Source of the DNA: Caloramator australicus RC3 | Lineage (GTDB): Bacteria > Bacillota > Clostridia > Clostridiales > Caloramatoraceae | Assembly: GCF_000297115.1 (NCBI RefSeq) | Contig: NZ_CAKP01000082.1 | Location: 62,001-126,000 of the forward strand | Reading direction: 5' to 3' | DNA length: 64,000 nucleotides | Position numbers and translations under genes: made by a program | In this document: positions 15,635 through 25,025 of the stretch, in pieces | Layout of the letters: every line of letters begins with the position of its first letter | How positions within the stretch are numbered: the first letter of the stretch is position 1 | Notes under the pieces: generated by a model | What the model saw: only the letters and a program-made list of their open reading frames with translations | The model's database searches: none | What the model was told of the DNA's origin: nothing

Positions 15635-15664
15635 TGAGGCTGATCAATCAGCCTTTTTTATTTT
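15635..15664 (+). terminator. Terminator of the sugar operon (right duplicate)
   Basis: The stem GGCTGAT/ATCAGCC is followed by TTTTTTATTTT. It is the right-hand copy of the duplicated hairpin and the only one that keeps its T tract. Confidence 0.8.
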
Positions 15665-15733
15665 ATTTTAATTTAGTATAATATATTGACTTGTGGAATA
15701 TAATATACTAAAATAAATTTTGAAAATAAAAAT

Positions 15734-15749
15734 ATTTGATTATCAAAAT
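15734..15749. promoter_or_regulatory. FabT-like operator upstream of bioY
   Basis: ATTTGATTATCAAAAT is an inverted repeat (TTTGA..TCAAA) of the type bound by FabT-family MarR repressors of fatty-acid genes. The preceding bases (TTTTGAAAATAAAAATA) are the same as those in front of the second box at 17761. fabT itself is the second gene of this operon. Confidence 0.65.
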
Positions 15750-15765
15750 AAAGGAGGAAGATAAT

Positions 15766-16284
15766 TTGCCAATTAAAAAAATTACAAAGATTGCTCTGTT
15801 TGCATCAATTTTGAGTGTTTTATCCTTTATCTCAATTCCAATAGGAACCGTTCCTATAACCTTACAAACCTTTGGAGTATTTTTAGCAGGTTTATTATTA
15901 GGAGCAAAGGAAGGGGCTGTAGCTTGCTTAGTTTACATATTACTTGGTGCTGTAGGACTTCCTGTTTTCGCAGGCGGAAGGGGAGGATTAGAAGTATTAA
16001 TTGGGCCTACTGGGGGATATTTAATCTCTTTTCCAATAGCGGCCTTTATTTTAGGAAAAGGGGTAAATTTTAAAAACAGGATTTTAGATCTATTAATTGT
16101 GATACTTTGCGTATTTTTTATATATGCCATCGGAGTTCCCTATTTAAAGTATGTGACAGGGATGGACTTTGATAAGGCGCTAAAGATAGGGATGATTCCA
16201 TTTATAATTCCTGATATAATAAAGACAGTAGCAGCATATTTTATATCCGTTGAAGTAAACAAAAGAATAAATATTAGACTTTGA
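15766..16284 (+). CDS. bioY: Biotin transporter S-component BioY
   Basis: This 172-residue membrane protein has about six helices and BioY hallmarks: IPIGTVPITLQTFGVFLAGLLLG, VYILLGAVGLPVFAGGRGG and GPTGGYLISFP. It captures biotin for an ECF transporter or alone. The start is a TTG at 15766, nine bases after AAAGGAGGA; an upstream TTG at 15736 lies inside the FabT box and has no ribosome site. As first gene of the fatty-acid operon it supplies the cofactor needed by the AccB subunit encoded downstream. General EcfA/EcfT partners are not in the window. Confidence 0.92.
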   Translation: MPIKKITKIALFASILSVLSFISIPIGTVPITLQTFGVFLAGLLLGAKEGAVACLVYILLGAVGLPVFAGGRGGLEVLIGPTGGYLISFPIAAFILGKGVNFKNRILDLLIVILCVFFIYAIGVPYLKYVTGMDFDKALKIGMIPFIIPDIIKTVAAYFISVEVNKRINIRL

Positions 16285-16293
16285 GGTGATTTG

Positions 16294-16755
16294 ATGGATA
16301 AGTCCTACAGTGTATTAAATCAACTTCTTGTGGATATTTTTAATGATATCTTGCTGATTGAACAAAACGCCTTAAAAAGCGGTGAGCTTTCAGACCTTTC
16401 AATAACTGAAGTTCATGCCATTGAGGCAATAGGGAAAGCTACTGAAAGGACGATGGGGGAGGTTGCACAGGATTTAAAGGTTACAATGGGGACCCTTACA
16501 ATAATGGTTGATAAATTAGTAAGAAAAGGATACGCAGAAAGGTTTAGATCAGAAGAGGATAGAAGGGTTGTTTTTGTAAGATTAACAAAAAAAGGCGAGC
16601 TTGTTTACAAGCTTCATGAAAGGTTCCATCATGAGATGATAAGAAGTATTATCGATGGACTATCGGAAGAGGAAGAAAAGATTCTCATTAGTTCTCTTGA
16701 GAAACTCAAGGAGTTTTTTAGAAAAAAATATGACCTAATTTTAAGAAAAGAGTGA
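16294..16755 (+). CDS. fabT: MarR-family regulator FabT
   Basis: This 153-residue winged-helix protein shows the MarR pattern: ITEVHAIEAIGKATERTMGEVAQDLKVTMGTLTIMVDKLVRKGYAERFRSEEDRRVVFVRLTKKG. Its location at the head of fab genes identifies it as FabT, the repressor that acts with acyl-ACP in Gram-positive bacteria. The ATG at 16294 is preferred to the adjacent TTG (16291) because GAGGTGAT stands at better spacing. Two TTTGA-n-TCAAA boxes in front of bioY and acpP are its likely targets, implying autoregulation. Confidence 0.92.
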   Translation: MDKSYSVLNQLLVDIFNDILLIEQNALKSGELSDLSITEVHAIEAIGKATERTMGEVAQDLKVTMGTLTIMVDKLVRKGYAERFRSEEDRRVVFVRLTKKGELVYKLHERFHHEMIRSIIDGLSEEEEKILISSLEKLKEFFRKKYDLILRKE

Positions 16756-16761
16756 TGAGAT

Positions 16762-17730
16762 GTGAGAAATGTAAAATTATTATCAACCGGAAGTTATGTT
16801 CCTGAAAGCATCTTTGATAATTCATTTTTAAGCTCAATAGTTGAAACTGATGACGAATGGATTACAACAAGAACTGGAATTAAAACAAGGCATATATCAA
16901 AGGGTGAGGATACATCGGATTTAGCATATAAAGCAGCAATAGAGGCGATAAAAGGTGCAAAGATAAATCCTGAGGAGATAGAGCTTATAATCGCAGCGAC
17001 GGTAACGCCAGATAATTTTACGCCTTCGGTATCTTGCATGCTACAGGAAAAGCTAAAAGCCTTACGGGCTGCCTGCTTTGATATAAACGCAGCCTGCAGT
17101 GGGTTTTTGTATGCCTTGTCGATTGCAACATCCATGATAAAGGGTGGCAGCGTTAAAAATGCCCTTATAGTTGGGGCAGAGGTTTTATCAAAGGTTGTGG
17201 ATTGGAAGGATAGAAATACCTGCGTTTTGTTTGGCGATGGTGCAGGAGCAGCATTTTTAGGGCTAAGCCAAGAAAAAGGAATAATCAATCACTTTATTGC
17301 CTCTGATGGTTCAAAGGGAAAACTTTTAAAAATACCTGCAATTTCAGTAAATAATCCAATAGTTTCTAAGGAACAACCAAAATCACATATATTTATGGAT
17401 GGAAGGGAAGTTTTTAAGTTTGCAACTGAGGTTATAGTCGACAGCATAGAAAGGGTGTTAAAGGACAGCAATTTAAGTTTAGATGACATAAAATTAATTA
17501 TCCCACATCAAGCTAATATAAGGATAATAGAATTTGCAGCAAAGAAATTTAAAGTAAGCTTTGAAAAATTTTATATAAACATACAGCATTATGGCAACAC
17601 TTCTGCAGCCAGCATTCCAATAGCCCTAGATGAAGTATATAAAAAAGGTCTAGTTCAAAAGGGTGATAAAATAATCCTTGTAGGCTTTGGCGGAGGATTA
17701 ACTTGGGGTGCGGCCCTTTTAGAAGTTTAA
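16762..17730 (+). CDS. fabH: 3-oxoacyl-ACP synthase III
   Basis: This 322-residue thiolase-fold enzyme condenses acetyl-CoA (or branched starters) with malonyl-ACP to begin fatty-acid synthesis. The catalytic Cys is in INAACSGFLYAL (about residue 112), the His in IPHQANIRI (about 249) and the Asn in HYGNTSAAS (about 279). The C-terminal GFGGGLTWGAALL is also typical. The start is GTG at 16762 with a weak GATGAG site, seven bases after fabT, so translation may be coupled. The cytosolic product feeds FabK, FabG and FabF downstream. Confidence 0.95.
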   Translation: MRNVKLLSTGSYVPESIFDNSFLSSIVETDDEWITTRTGIKTRHISKGEDTSDLAYKAAIEAIKGAKINPEEIELIIAATVTPDNFTPSVSCMLQEKLKALRAACFDINAACSGFLYALSIATSMIKGGSVKNALIVGAEVLSKVVDWKDRNTCVLFGDGAGAAFLGLSQEKGIINHFIASDGSKGKLLKIPAISVNNPIVSKEQPKSHIFMDGREVFKFATEVIVDSIERVLKDSNLSLDDIKLIIPHQANIRIIEFAAKKFKVSFEKFYINIQHYGNTSAASIPIALDEVYKKGLVQKGDKIILVGFGGGLTWGAALLEV

Positions 17731-17760
17731 TTTAATACCATATATTTTGAAAATAAAAAT

Positions 17761-17775
17761 ATTTGAAAATCAAAT
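17761..17775. promoter_or_regulatory. FabT-like operator upstream of acpP
   Basis: ATTTGAAAATCAAAT is a near-perfect inverted repeat preceded by the same TTTTGAAAATAAAAAT segment that precedes the bioY box. Its position inside the operon suggests a second regulated promoter for acpP and the genes beyond. Confidence 0.65.
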
Positions 17776-17791
17776 GAAAGGAGAAGTAATT

Positions 17792-18010
17792 ATGGTATTT
17801 GAAAGATTAAGGGAAATAATTTCAGAAAACATGGGAATGGAAAAGGAAGAAATCAGTTTAGAAACAAGCTTTGAGGACTTAGGACTTGATTCATTGGACC
17901 TTGTTGAACTTGTTATGAATGTTGAAGATGCATTTGGAATTGAAATTGAAGAAGGACAAAACTTTAATACTGTTAAGGATGTTGTTGACTACATACAAGA
18001 AAGAATTTAA
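17792..18010 (+). CDS. acpP: Acyl carrier protein
   Basis: This acidic protein of 72 residues has the phosphopantetheine attachment motif DLGLDSLDLVELVM, with Ser in the usual DSL position (about residue 35). The ATG at 17792 has AAAGGAG 9-15 bases upstream. A longer frame reaching back to 17747 would cover the FabT box and is rejected. ACP carries all acyl intermediates for the neighbouring enzymes and should be among the most expressed genes here, which fits the private operator just upstream. Confidence 0.95.
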   Translation: MVFERLREIISENMGMEKEEISLETSFEDLGLDSLDLVELVMNVEDAFGIEIEEGQNFNTVKDVVDYIQERI

Positions 18011-18024
18011 TTGGGGGAATTGAA

Positions 18025-18978
18025 ATGTTTGAAACAAGAATAACAAAGATGATAGGGACAAAATACCCTATTTTTCAGGGTGGAATGGCTTGGATTGCTG
18101 ATGCTACCTTAGCATCAGCAGTTTCCAATGCAGGAGGCCTTGGAATAATTGCTGCAGGGAATGCCCCAGCAGAATGGGTTAGGGAGGAAATAAGAAGGGC
18201 AAAGGAACTTACAGATAAGCCCTTTGGAGTAAATATAATGCTTTTAAGTCCATATGCTGATGAGGTTGCCAAGATTGTTGCGGAAGAAAAGGTTAAGGTG
18301 GTAACAACAGGGGCAGGAAATCCGTCAAAATACATAGAGCTTTGGAAAAAGAATGGGACTATTGTCATTCCCGTTGTTCCTTCAGTTGCCCTTGCAAGAA
18401 GGGTTGAAAAATATGGTGCTGATGCTATTATCGCAGAAGGAGGAGAATCTGGAGGACATGTTGGCGAGCTTACAACGATGGCCTTAGTTCCTCAAGTGGT
18501 TGATGCAGTCAATATTCCAGTTATAGCAGCAGGAGGAATTGGAGATGGAAGAGGTTTTGCAGCAGCCCTAATGCTTGGTGCTGAAGGTGTTCAGCTAGGA
18601 ACAAGGTTTTTAGTGGCAAAGGAATGCACTGTCCATGAAAACTATAAAAAGATGGTTTTAAAGGCAAAGGATATCGATACTGTTGTAACCGGAAGATTTA
18701 CAGGGCATCCTGTAAGGATACTTTTTAATAAACTTGCGAGGGTTATGCTTCAGATGGAAAAGGAAGGCGTTGATATTGAAAAATTTGAGGAAATAGGAAA
18801 AGGAAGTCTAAAGCGAGCGGTTAAGGAAGGAGATATTGAAAATGGCTCAGTGATGGCAGGACAGATTGCAGGACTTGTCAAGAAGGAAGAAACATGTAGT
18901 GAAATAATAGAGGATTTGGTAAAGGGTGCAGAGGATACTATAAAAAATATGGTTAAAAATTATATCAAGGAGGATTAG
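18025..18978 (+). CDS. fabK: Enoyl-ACP reductase II (FMN-dependent)
   Basis: This 317-residue TIM-barrel flavoprotein is related to nitronate monooxygenases. PIFQGGMAWIADATLASAVSNAGGLGIIAAGN opens the protein, GGESGGHVG (about residues 139-147) and AAGGIGDG (about 170-177) bind the FMN phosphate, and LGTRFLVAKEC follows. It reduces the enoyl-ACP double bond and replaces FabI, as in many clostridia and streptococci. Neighbour spacing is tight, 14 bases after acpP and one base before fabD. Confidence 0.94.
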   Translation: MFETRITKMIGTKYPIFQGGMAWIADATLASAVSNAGGLGIIAAGNAPAEWVREEIRRAKELTDKPFGVNIMLLSPYADEVAKIVAEEKVKVVTTGAGNPSKYIELWKKNGTIVIPVVPSVALARRVEKYGADAIIAEGGESGGHVGELTTMALVPQVVDAVNIPVIAAGGIGDGRGFAAALMLGAEGVQLGTRFLVAKECTVHENYKKMVLKAKDIDTVVTGRFTGHPVRILFNKLARVMLQMEKEGVDIEKFEEIGKGSLKRAVKEGDIENGSVMAGQIAGLVKKEETCSEIIEDLVKGAEDTIKNMVKNYIKED

Positions 18979-18979
18979 T

Positions 18980-19915
18980 GTGGGTAAGATCGCGTTTGTA
19001 TTTTCAGGACAGGGTTCCCAATGCGTAGGCATGGGAAGGGAGCTTCATGAAAAGTTCGACGATGTTAAGGAAATTTTTAATTCAGCTAATCTTCATTCAA
19101 AAAAAGACATAATAAATCTTTGTTTTAATGGACCTTCTGAGGAGCTTGATAAAACTGAAAATGCTCAGGTATGTATTTTAACGGTAAGCATAGCTTCCCT
19201 ATTAGCATTAAAAAAGTATGGCATAAAAGCTGATTATGTTGCAGGTTTTAGCCTTGGAGAATATTCAGCCCTTGTTGCTGCAGATGTTTTAAGCTTTGAG
19301 GATGCTGTAAAAATAGTTGCGTTAAGAGGTAGCCTCATGCAAAATTCCTTTAAAGAAGGAAATCATGGAATGGCTGCAGTTATAGGACTTGATTTAGATG
19401 AAGTAAAGGAAATAGTAGAAAGAGCACAACAGGAAGAATTTTTAAGCATAGCAAATCTAAATTGTCCAAAGCAGACGGTAATTGCAGGGCACATAAGGAC
19501 ACTGGAAGTTGCAAAGGAGCTTGTAGAAAACAAAAAAGGAAAATTTGTAAGGCTTTCGGTAAGTGGAGCTTTTCATACAAAACTTTTGACGGAAGCGTCA
19601 AACATTTTTTATGAGAATATTAAAGGGTTTGAGTTTAAAAATCCTTCAATTCCTATAATTGCTAATGAAACTGCAAAGCCCCTCGATGGAAATATAAGAG
19701 AATCCTTGAAACTTCAGATGATAAGTCCTGTCCTTTGGGAGGATAGCATAAGATATTTAATAGACCTTGGTGTCGATACATTTATAGAGTTAGGACCTGG
19801 AAAGGTTTTAACAGGATTCATCAAAAAGATTGATAGAAAGGTAAAAACTTTAAACGTTGAGGATATAGAATCCCTTGAAAAAACTTTAAAGGAATTGGGA
19901 GTGGTTGAATGTTAA
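18980..19915 (+). CDS. fabD: Malonyl-CoA:ACP transacylase
   Basis: The 311-residue enzyme has the nucleophilic Ser in GFSLGEYSAL (about residue 91; the usual GHSLG has Phe instead of His) and the catalytic His in SGAFHTKLL (about residue 199). N-terminal FSGQGSQCVGMGREL is characteristic. It uses a GTG start with AAGGAGGATT just upstream, inside the end of fabK. It loads malonyl groups on ACP. The last bases overlap fabG by seven. Confidence 0.95.
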   Translation: MGKIAFVFSGQGSQCVGMGRELHEKFDDVKEIFNSANLHSKKDIINLCFNGPSEELDKTENAQVCILTVSIASLLALKKYGIKADYVAGFSLGEYSALVAADVLSFEDAVKIVALRGSLMQNSFKEGNHGMAAVIGLDLDEVKEIVERAQQEEFLSIANLNCPKQTVIAGHIRTLEVAKELVENKKGKFVRLSVSGAFHTKLLTEASNIFYENIKGFEFKNPSIPIIANETAKPLDGNIRESLKLQMISPVLWEDSIRYLIDLGVDTFIELGPGKVLTGFIKKIDRKVKTLNVEDIESLEKTLKELGVVEC

Positions 19916-20649
19916 AGGGAAAGGTTGCATTAATTACAGGAGCTGCAAAGGGGATAGGAAGGGCAATTGCAGAAAAGTTTGCAAAAGAAGGTGCAAATTT
20001 GGTTATAAATTATAGGACTTCTCAAGATAATTTAAAGGAACTTGAGGAAAAGCTAATGGGCTATGGTTCAGAGGTTTTATTAGTCCAAGGCGATGTTAAA
20101 AACTATGGTGATGCAGAAAATATAGTAAAGGCTGCTATTGAAAAATTCGGAAAGATAGACATTTTAGTTAACAATGCAGGAATTACAAGGGATAACCTTC
20201 TAATGCGCATGAGCCTTGAGGATTTTGATGAGGTTTTAGATGTTAATCTTAAGGGTGCCTTTAATGTTATAAAGGCAGGATTGCCTTTTTTAATAAAGCA
20301 AAAAAGCGGAAGAATAATAAACATATCATCGGTAATAGGCATTATAGGGAATGCAGGACAGGCAAACTATGCTGCATCAAAGGCAGGCCTTATAGGTCTT
20401 ACAAAGTCTGTTGCAAAGGAAATAGCATCAAGGAATATAACTGTTAATGCAATTGCACCTGGGTATATAGTTACCGATATGACTGGAAAGCTTCCAGAAA
20501 AGATAAAGGAAAAGATGATGGAATTAATTCCTTTAAAAAGACTTGGAAATCCCGAGGATGTTGCGAATCTTGCAGCATTCTTAGCCTCAGATATGGCTTC
20601 ATATATAACAGGTCAGGTCATAAACGTTGATGGTGGCATGGTAATGTAA
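19909..20649 (+). CDS. fabG: 3-oxoacyl-ACP reductase
   Basis: This 246-residue short-chain dehydrogenase has the NADPH motif TGAAKGIGRAIA, then NNAGITRDNLLMRM and the catalytic Ser-Tyr-Lys in ISSVIGIIGNAGQANYAASKAG. The C-terminal GQVINVDGGMVM is standard for FabG. It performs the first reduction of each elongation cycle in the cytosol. The 7-base overlap with fabD suggests coupled translation. Confidence 0.96.
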   Translation: MLKGKVALITGAAKGIGRAIAEKFAKEGANLVINYRTSQDNLKELEEKLMGYGSEVLLVQGDVKNYGDAENIVKAAIEKFGKIDILVNNAGITRDNLLMRMSLEDFDEVLDVNLKGAFNVIKAGLPFLIKQKSGRIINISSVIGIIGNAGQANYAASKAGLIGLTKSVAKEIASRNITVNAIAPGYIVTDMTGKLPEKIKEKMMELIPLKRLGNPEDVANLAAFLASDMASYITGQVINVDGGMVM

Positions 20650-20661
20650 GGAGTGAGTGAG

Positions 20662-21894
20662 ATGAAAAGAAGAGTTGTTGTTACAGGACTTGGAGCGATA
20701 ACGCCTATAGGGAAGGATGCTAAGTCCTTCTTTAAAGGAGTTAGGGAAGGAAGGCTTGGAATTGACTATATAAGAAGCTTTGATACAGAGAATTTTAAAG
20801 TGAAGGTTGCAGCAGAGGTTAAGGATTTTGATCCTAACAATTATATGGATAAAAAAGAAGCAAAGAGGATGGATAGATTCTGTCAATTTGCAGTAGCATC
20901 ATCCATCGAAGCTGTTAAGGACTCAGGACTTGATGTAGAAGAAATAGATAAAAATAAATTTGGAGTTGTGATAGGATCTGGAATTGGTGGACTTTTAACC
21001 ATCGAAAAGGAGCATAGGAATCTTTTGGAGAAGGGACCTAACAAGGTAGGACCGCTATTTATTCCTATGGCAATAGTAAATCTTGCAGCGGGAAACGTTG
21101 CTATTAAATTTGGTGCAAAGGGAATTTGTTCATCGGTTGTTACTGCCTGTGCCTCTGGAACTAATGCAATAGGTGAAGCCTTTAGATATATTCAGATGGG
21201 CTATCTAGATGTTGCAATAGCAGGAGGTGCTGAGGCACCTATAACTCCCCTTGCCCTTGCGGGATTTACAAACCTTACAGCCCTTACTAATTCAAACGAC
21301 CCTAAAAGGGCAAGTATCCCCTTTGACCTTGAAAGAAGTGGATTTGTTATGGGGGAAGGGGCAGGGATTTTAATTTTAGAAGAATATGGGCATGCTATAA
21401 AAAGAGGAGCAAAGATATACGCCGAAGTTGTAGGATATGGATTTACCTGCGATGCATATCACATGACGGCACCGGATGAGGAAGCAGAAGGAGCCTCAAG
21501 GGCGATGGAGATGGCCCTTTTAGATGCCAATATAGAAAAAGAAAAAATATCATATATAAATGCCCATGGAACAAGCACACCTTTAAACGACAAACTTGAA
21601 ACCCTTGCTATAAAGAAGGTCTTTGGTGATTATGCAAAGAATATCCCAATAAGCTCAACAAAATCCATGACGGGACATCTTTTAGGTGCTGCAGGGTCTA
21701 TCGAGGCAATCGTTTGTGTTAAGGCTATAGAGGAGGGCTTTATTCCTCCAACTATTGGATATGAAAAGAGGGATCCAGAGTGCGACCTTGATTATGTTCC
21801 AAATGAAGGAAGAAGGGGAGAGGTAAACTATGCCCTTTCAAATAGCTTTGGATTTGGAGGTCATAATGCCTGCCTTATATTCAAAAAGATATAG
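20662..21894 (+). CDS. fabF: 3-oxoacyl-ACP synthase II
   Basis: This 410-residue elongating condensing enzyme has the catalytic Cys in [14 protein letters not shown] (about residue 163), the His pair in [12 protein letters not shown] and [11 protein letters not shown], and GFGGHNACL at the C-terminus. The ATG at 20662 stands eight bases after AAGGAG; the upstream in-frame GTG at 20653 overlaps that site and is not used. It extends acyl-ACP chains and, with no FabB in the cluster, probably handles all elongation. Confidence 0.96.
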   Translation: MKRRVVVTGLGAITPIGKDAKSFFKGVREGRLGIDYIRSFDTENFKVKVAAEVKDFDPNNYMDKKEAKRMDRFCQFAVASSIEAVKDSGLDVEEIDKNKFGVVIGSGIGGLLTIEKEHRNLLEKGPNKVGPLFIPMAIVNLAAGNVAIKFGAKGICSSVVTACASGTNAIGEAFRYIQMGYLDVAIAGGAEAPITPLALAGFTNLTALTNSNDPKRASIPFDLERSGFVMGEGAGILILEEYGHAIKRGAKIYAEVVGYGFTCDAYHMTAPDEEAEGASRAMEMALLDANIEKEKISYINAHGTSTPLNDKLETLAIKKVFGDYAKNIPISSTKSMTGHLLGAAGSIEAIVCVKAIEEGFIPPTIGYEKRDPECDLDYVPNEGRRGEVNYALSNSFGFGGHNACLIFKKI

Positions 21895-21909
21895 TTTGGG
21901 GTGATTTAA

Positions 21910-22350
21910 TTGGACATTAAGGCTATTCAGGAAATAATAAAGGCAATGGATAATTCAAGTCTTACTTTTATTGAGATAATAAGCAATGATATTACTATCA
22001 GAATGAAAAAGGAAGGCTATGAAGTCAAAGAGGTTGTAAAGGAAGTTAAAAAAGAAATGACACCTCAAGAGGAAAAACTTGAGGATAAAGAAGCGAAAGT
22101 AAAGGAAGAAAACCTACATGTCATAAAAGCCCCATTAGTAGGAACCTTCTACAGATCCCCAGGTCCTAATTTAAAGCCCTTTGTTGAAGTGGGAACAAAG
22201 GTAAAAAAGGGAGATACCTTATGCATAATTGAGGCTATGAAGATAATGAATGAAATCCAAAGCGATGTGGATGGCGAAATCGTAGAGATACTAATAGAGA
22301 ATGAAACGATGGTGGAATACGGACAAGAACTATTTAAAATCAGGGTGTAG
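21910..22350 (+). CDS. accB: Biotin carboxyl carrier protein of acetyl-CoA carboxylase
   Basis: The 146-residue carrier has an N-terminal helical part, a Lys/Glu-rich linker (about residues 40-70) and a C-terminal biotinyl domain. The biotin Lys is in IEAMKIMNEIQSD, and VKAPLVGTFYRSPGP-like residues form the domain start. The start is TTG at 21910 with GGGGTGAT upstream. It is the biotin acceptor for BirA encoded at the operon end and moves carboxyl groups from AccC to AccDA. Confidence 0.95.
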   Translation: MDIKAIQEIIKAMDNSSLTFIEIISNDITIRMKKEGYEVKEVVKEVKKEMTPQEEKLEDKEAKVKEENLHVIKAPLVGTFYRSPGPNLKPFVEVGTKVKKGDTLCIIEAMKIMNEIQSDVDGEIVEILIENETMVEYGQELFKIRV

Positions 22351-22359
22351 GTGATGATT

Positions 22360-22788
22360 ATGCATATAGAAGATATTATGAATATTATCCCCCATAGATA
22401 TCCTTTTTTGCTTATAGATAGGATAGAGGAAGTTACTCCTGGTGAAAGGGCTGTGGGGACAAAATGTGTTAGCATTAATGAGCCATTTTTTCAAGGTCAT
22501 TTCCCAGGAAAACCGGTTATGCCTGGAGTTTTAATAATTGAAGCTCTGGCACAGGTTGGTGCAGTTGCAATCCTTTCTTTAGATGAATTTAAAGGTAAGG
22601 TTGCCTACTTTGCCGGTATAGATAAAGCAAAATTTAGAAGAAAGGTTATTCCCGGCGATGTGTTAAGGCTTGAGGTTGAGATAATAAAAAGAAGGGGACC
22701 TATGGGAATTGGAAAGGCGATAGCTTATGTTGGCGATAAAAAGGCCTGTGAAGCGGAGCTTTCCTTTGTAATTGGGCTTGAGGAGTGA
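22360..22788 (+). CDS. fabZ: 3-hydroxyacyl-ACP dehydratase
   Basis: This hot-dog fold enzyme has the family opening [17 protein letters not shown] (catalytic His) and [25 protein letters not shown] with the catalytic Glu. It has the usual length of about 142 residues. Of three possible starts (GTG 22351, ATG 22354, ATG 22360) the last has the best spacing from AGGTGAT and matches family length. It dehydrates hydroxyacyl-ACP before FabK. Confidence 0.94.
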   Translation: MHIEDIMNIIPHRYPFLLIDRIEEVTPGERAVGTKCVSINEPFFQGHFPGKPVMPGVLIIEALAQVGAVAILSLDEFKGKVAYFAGIDKAKFRRKVIPGDVLRLEVEIIKRRGPMGIGKAIAYVGDKKACEAELSFVIGLEE

Positions 22789-22792
22789 TGCT

Positions 22793-24139
22793 ATGTTTAA
22801 AAAGATTTTAATAGCAAACAGAGGAGAAATAGCTGTTCGAATAATAAGAGCCTGCAGGGAAATGGGAATTAAGACTGTTGCTGTTTATTCAGAGATAGAT
22901 AAGGATGCTCTGCATGTTCAAATGGCGGATGAGGCTGTTTGTATAGGACCTGCAAGGGCAAAGGATAGTTATTTAAACATGGAAAATATAATAAGTGCAA
23001 CAGTCCTTACAAAGGCTGAAGCCATCCATCCTGGATTTGGCTTTTTATCTGAAAATAGCAAGTTTGCAAAGCTTTGTGAGGACTGCAATATAACCTTTAT
23101 AGGTCCTTCCCCTGAATCAATTGACATGATGGGGGATAAGGCAAAGGCAAGGGAGATAATGATAAAGGCTAATGTTCCTGTAGTCCCCGGTTCTGAAGGT
23201 AAAATTAAAAATTTAGAAGAGGCAATTGAAATTGCAAGGAAAATTGGCTTTCCTGTTATGGTTAAAGCTGCTGCAGGCGGCGGTGGAAGAGGCATTAGAA
23301 TTGTAAGGGATGAAGAAGAGCTTAAAAAGGCATTTGATATGGCAAAGAATGAGGCAAAAAATGCCTTTGGTGATGATTCTATGTATATTGAAAAATTCAT
23401 CGAAAATCCTAAACACATAGAATTTCAAATACTTGCCGACTCTTATGGGAATATAGTTCATCTCGGTGAAAGGGACTGTTCAATGCAAAGAAGAAACCAA
23501 AAGATTATAGAAGAAGCTCCATCGGTTGTGTTAGATGAAAAATTAAGAAGAAGGATGGGGGAGGTTGCAGTAAAGGCTGCAAAGGCGGTTAACTACAAAA
23601 ACGCAGGAACGATTGAGTTTTTATTAGATAGACATGGTAATTTTTATTTTATAGAAATGAATGCAAGAATTCAGGTAGAACATCCAATAACCGAGATGAT
23701 AACCGGTATAGACCTTATAAAGGAACAGATTAAAATTGCAGCTGGAGAAAAGTTAAATATAAAACAGGATGATGTTATGCTAAAGGGACATGCAATTGAA
23801 TGCAGAATAAATGCTGAGGACGTTCAAAATGGCTTTAGACCTTCCCCAGGAAGGATAGACTTTTTGCATTTCCCGGGAGGACTTGGAATAAGGATAGATA
23901 GCGCAATTTATCAAGGCTATAGCATTCCACCAACCTATGATTCCATGATTGCTAAACTAATAGCCCATGGAAGGGATAGAAACGAGGCTATAGAGAGGAT
24001 GAAAAGGGCCCTTGAGGAATTTGTTATAGAAGGGATTAAAACTAATATTGACCTTCATTATGAACTTCTAAATCAAAGGGAATTCATAGAAGGAATTTAT
24101 GATACAGGATATTTAGCAAGATTTTTACACCTAAAATAG
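22793..24139 (+). CDS. accC: Biotin carboxylase subunit of acetyl-CoA carboxylase
   Basis: The 448-residue ATP-grasp enzyme carboxylates biotin on AccB. Key parts are [16 protein letters not shown], the glycine-rich ATP loop [12 protein letters not shown], the [19 protein letters not shown] segment, and [18 protein letters not shown] with the metal and bicarbonate residues. The start is ATG 22793, preceded by GAGGAGTG inside the fabZ end. It is full length with no missing motif. Confidence 0.96.
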   Translation: MFKKILIANRGEIAVRIIRACREMGIKTVAVYSEIDKDALHVQMADEAVCIGPARAKDSYLNMENIISATVLTKAEAIHPGFGFLSENSKFAKLCEDCNITFIGPSPESIDMMGDKAKAREIMIKANVPVVPGSEGKIKNLEEAIEIARKIGFPVMVKAAAGGGGRGIRIVRDEEELKKAFDMAKNEAKNAFGDDSMYIEKFIENPKHIEFQILADSYGNIVHLGERDCSMQRRNQKIIEEAPSVVLDEKLRRRMGEVAVKAAKAVNYKNAGTIEFLLDRHGNFYFIEMNARIQVEHPITEMITGIDLIKEQIKIAAGEKLNIKQDDVMLKGHAIECRINAEDVQNGFRPSPGRIDFLHFPGGLGIRIDSAIYQGYSIPPTYDSMIAKLIAHGRDRNEAIERMKRALEEFVIEGIKTNIDLHYELLNQREFIEGIYDTGYLARFLHLK

Positions 24140-24151
24140 GGTGGTGATTAG

Positions 24152-25021
24152 ATGATAAATCTTTTTAAAAAAAGACAATATGTAACGGTTCCTCAAAAAG
24201 TGGATAAAAAAGAGGAAAGGGAAGAAAAAGAGGTTAAGGTAAATATTCCCGACGGCCTTTTTACAAAATGCGATGACTGTGGAAAGATAGTTTTAAAGGA
24301 AGATATAGAAAAAAATCTTATGAAATGCCCCAACTGCAATAAATATTTTAGAATGACGGCATGGCAGAGGATAAAGTTGATTATAGATGAAGGAACATTT
24401 TTGGAATATGATAAGGATCTTTCAACTCTAAATCCCCTTTCTTATCCGGATTACGAAGGAAAAATAAAAAAATTAATAGATGAAACAGGACTTAAAGAAG
24501 CAGTTGTAACAGGAGAAGGAAAAATTAAAGGAACTGATTGTGTAATTGCAGTAATGGACAGCCGTTTTTTAATGGGCAGTATGGGCTCGGTTGTAGGTGA
24601 AAAAATAACAAGGGCAGTTGAAAGGGCAACGGAAAAAAGGCTGCCTGTTATAATATTTACAGCATCAGGAGGAGCCAGGATGCAGGAGGGTATATTTTCC
24701 CTTATGCAAATGGCAAAGACAAGTGCAGCATTAAAAAGGCATTCTGATTTAGGCTTTTTATATGTTTCCGTTTTAACTGACCCAACTACAGGAGGAGTTA
24801 CCGCAAGCTTTGCAATGCTTGGGGATATCATAATATCTGAACCAAATGCATTAATCGGCTTTGCAGGACCAAGGGTTATAGAGCAGACAATAAAACAAAA
24901 GCTTCCGGAAGGCTTTCAAAGGGCAGAGTTCTTGTTAGAGCACGGATTTGTAGATCTAATAGTTGAAAGGGAAAATCTTAAAGAAACCCTCTACCAAATC
25001 CTTTTAATCCATAGGGGGTGA
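24152..25021 (+). CDS. accD: Acetyl-CoA carboxylase carboxyltransferase beta subunit
   Basis: The 289-residue protein has an N-terminal four-cysteine zinc ribbon ([12 protein letters not shown] then [10 protein letters not shown]) and a crotonase-like carboxyltransferase domain with [18 protein letters not shown] and [18 protein letters not shown]. With AccA it transfers the carboxyl group from biotin to acetyl-CoA to make malonyl-CoA. The gene pair accD-accA is four bases apart. Confidence 0.96.
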   Translation: MINLFKKRQYVTVPQKVDKKEEREEKEVKVNIPDGLFTKCDDCGKIVLKEDIEKNLMKCPNCNKYFRMTAWQRIKLIIDEGTFLEYDKDLSTLNPLSYPDYEGKIKKLIDETGLKEAVVTGEGKIKGTDCVIAVMDSRFLMGSMGSVVGEKITRAVERATEKRLPVIIFTASGGARMQEGIFSLMQMAKTSAALKRHSDLGFLYVSVLTDPTTGGVTASFAMLGDIIISEPNALIGFAGPRVIEQTIKQKLPEGFQRAEFLLEHGFVDLIVERENLKETLYQILLIHRG

Positions 25022-25025
25022 TAGT

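Noticed and set aside
17747-17791. Longer acyl carrier protein
   Set aside because: The extension is encoded by the FabT box and is not found in ACP proteins; AAAGGAG is placed for the ATG at 17792.
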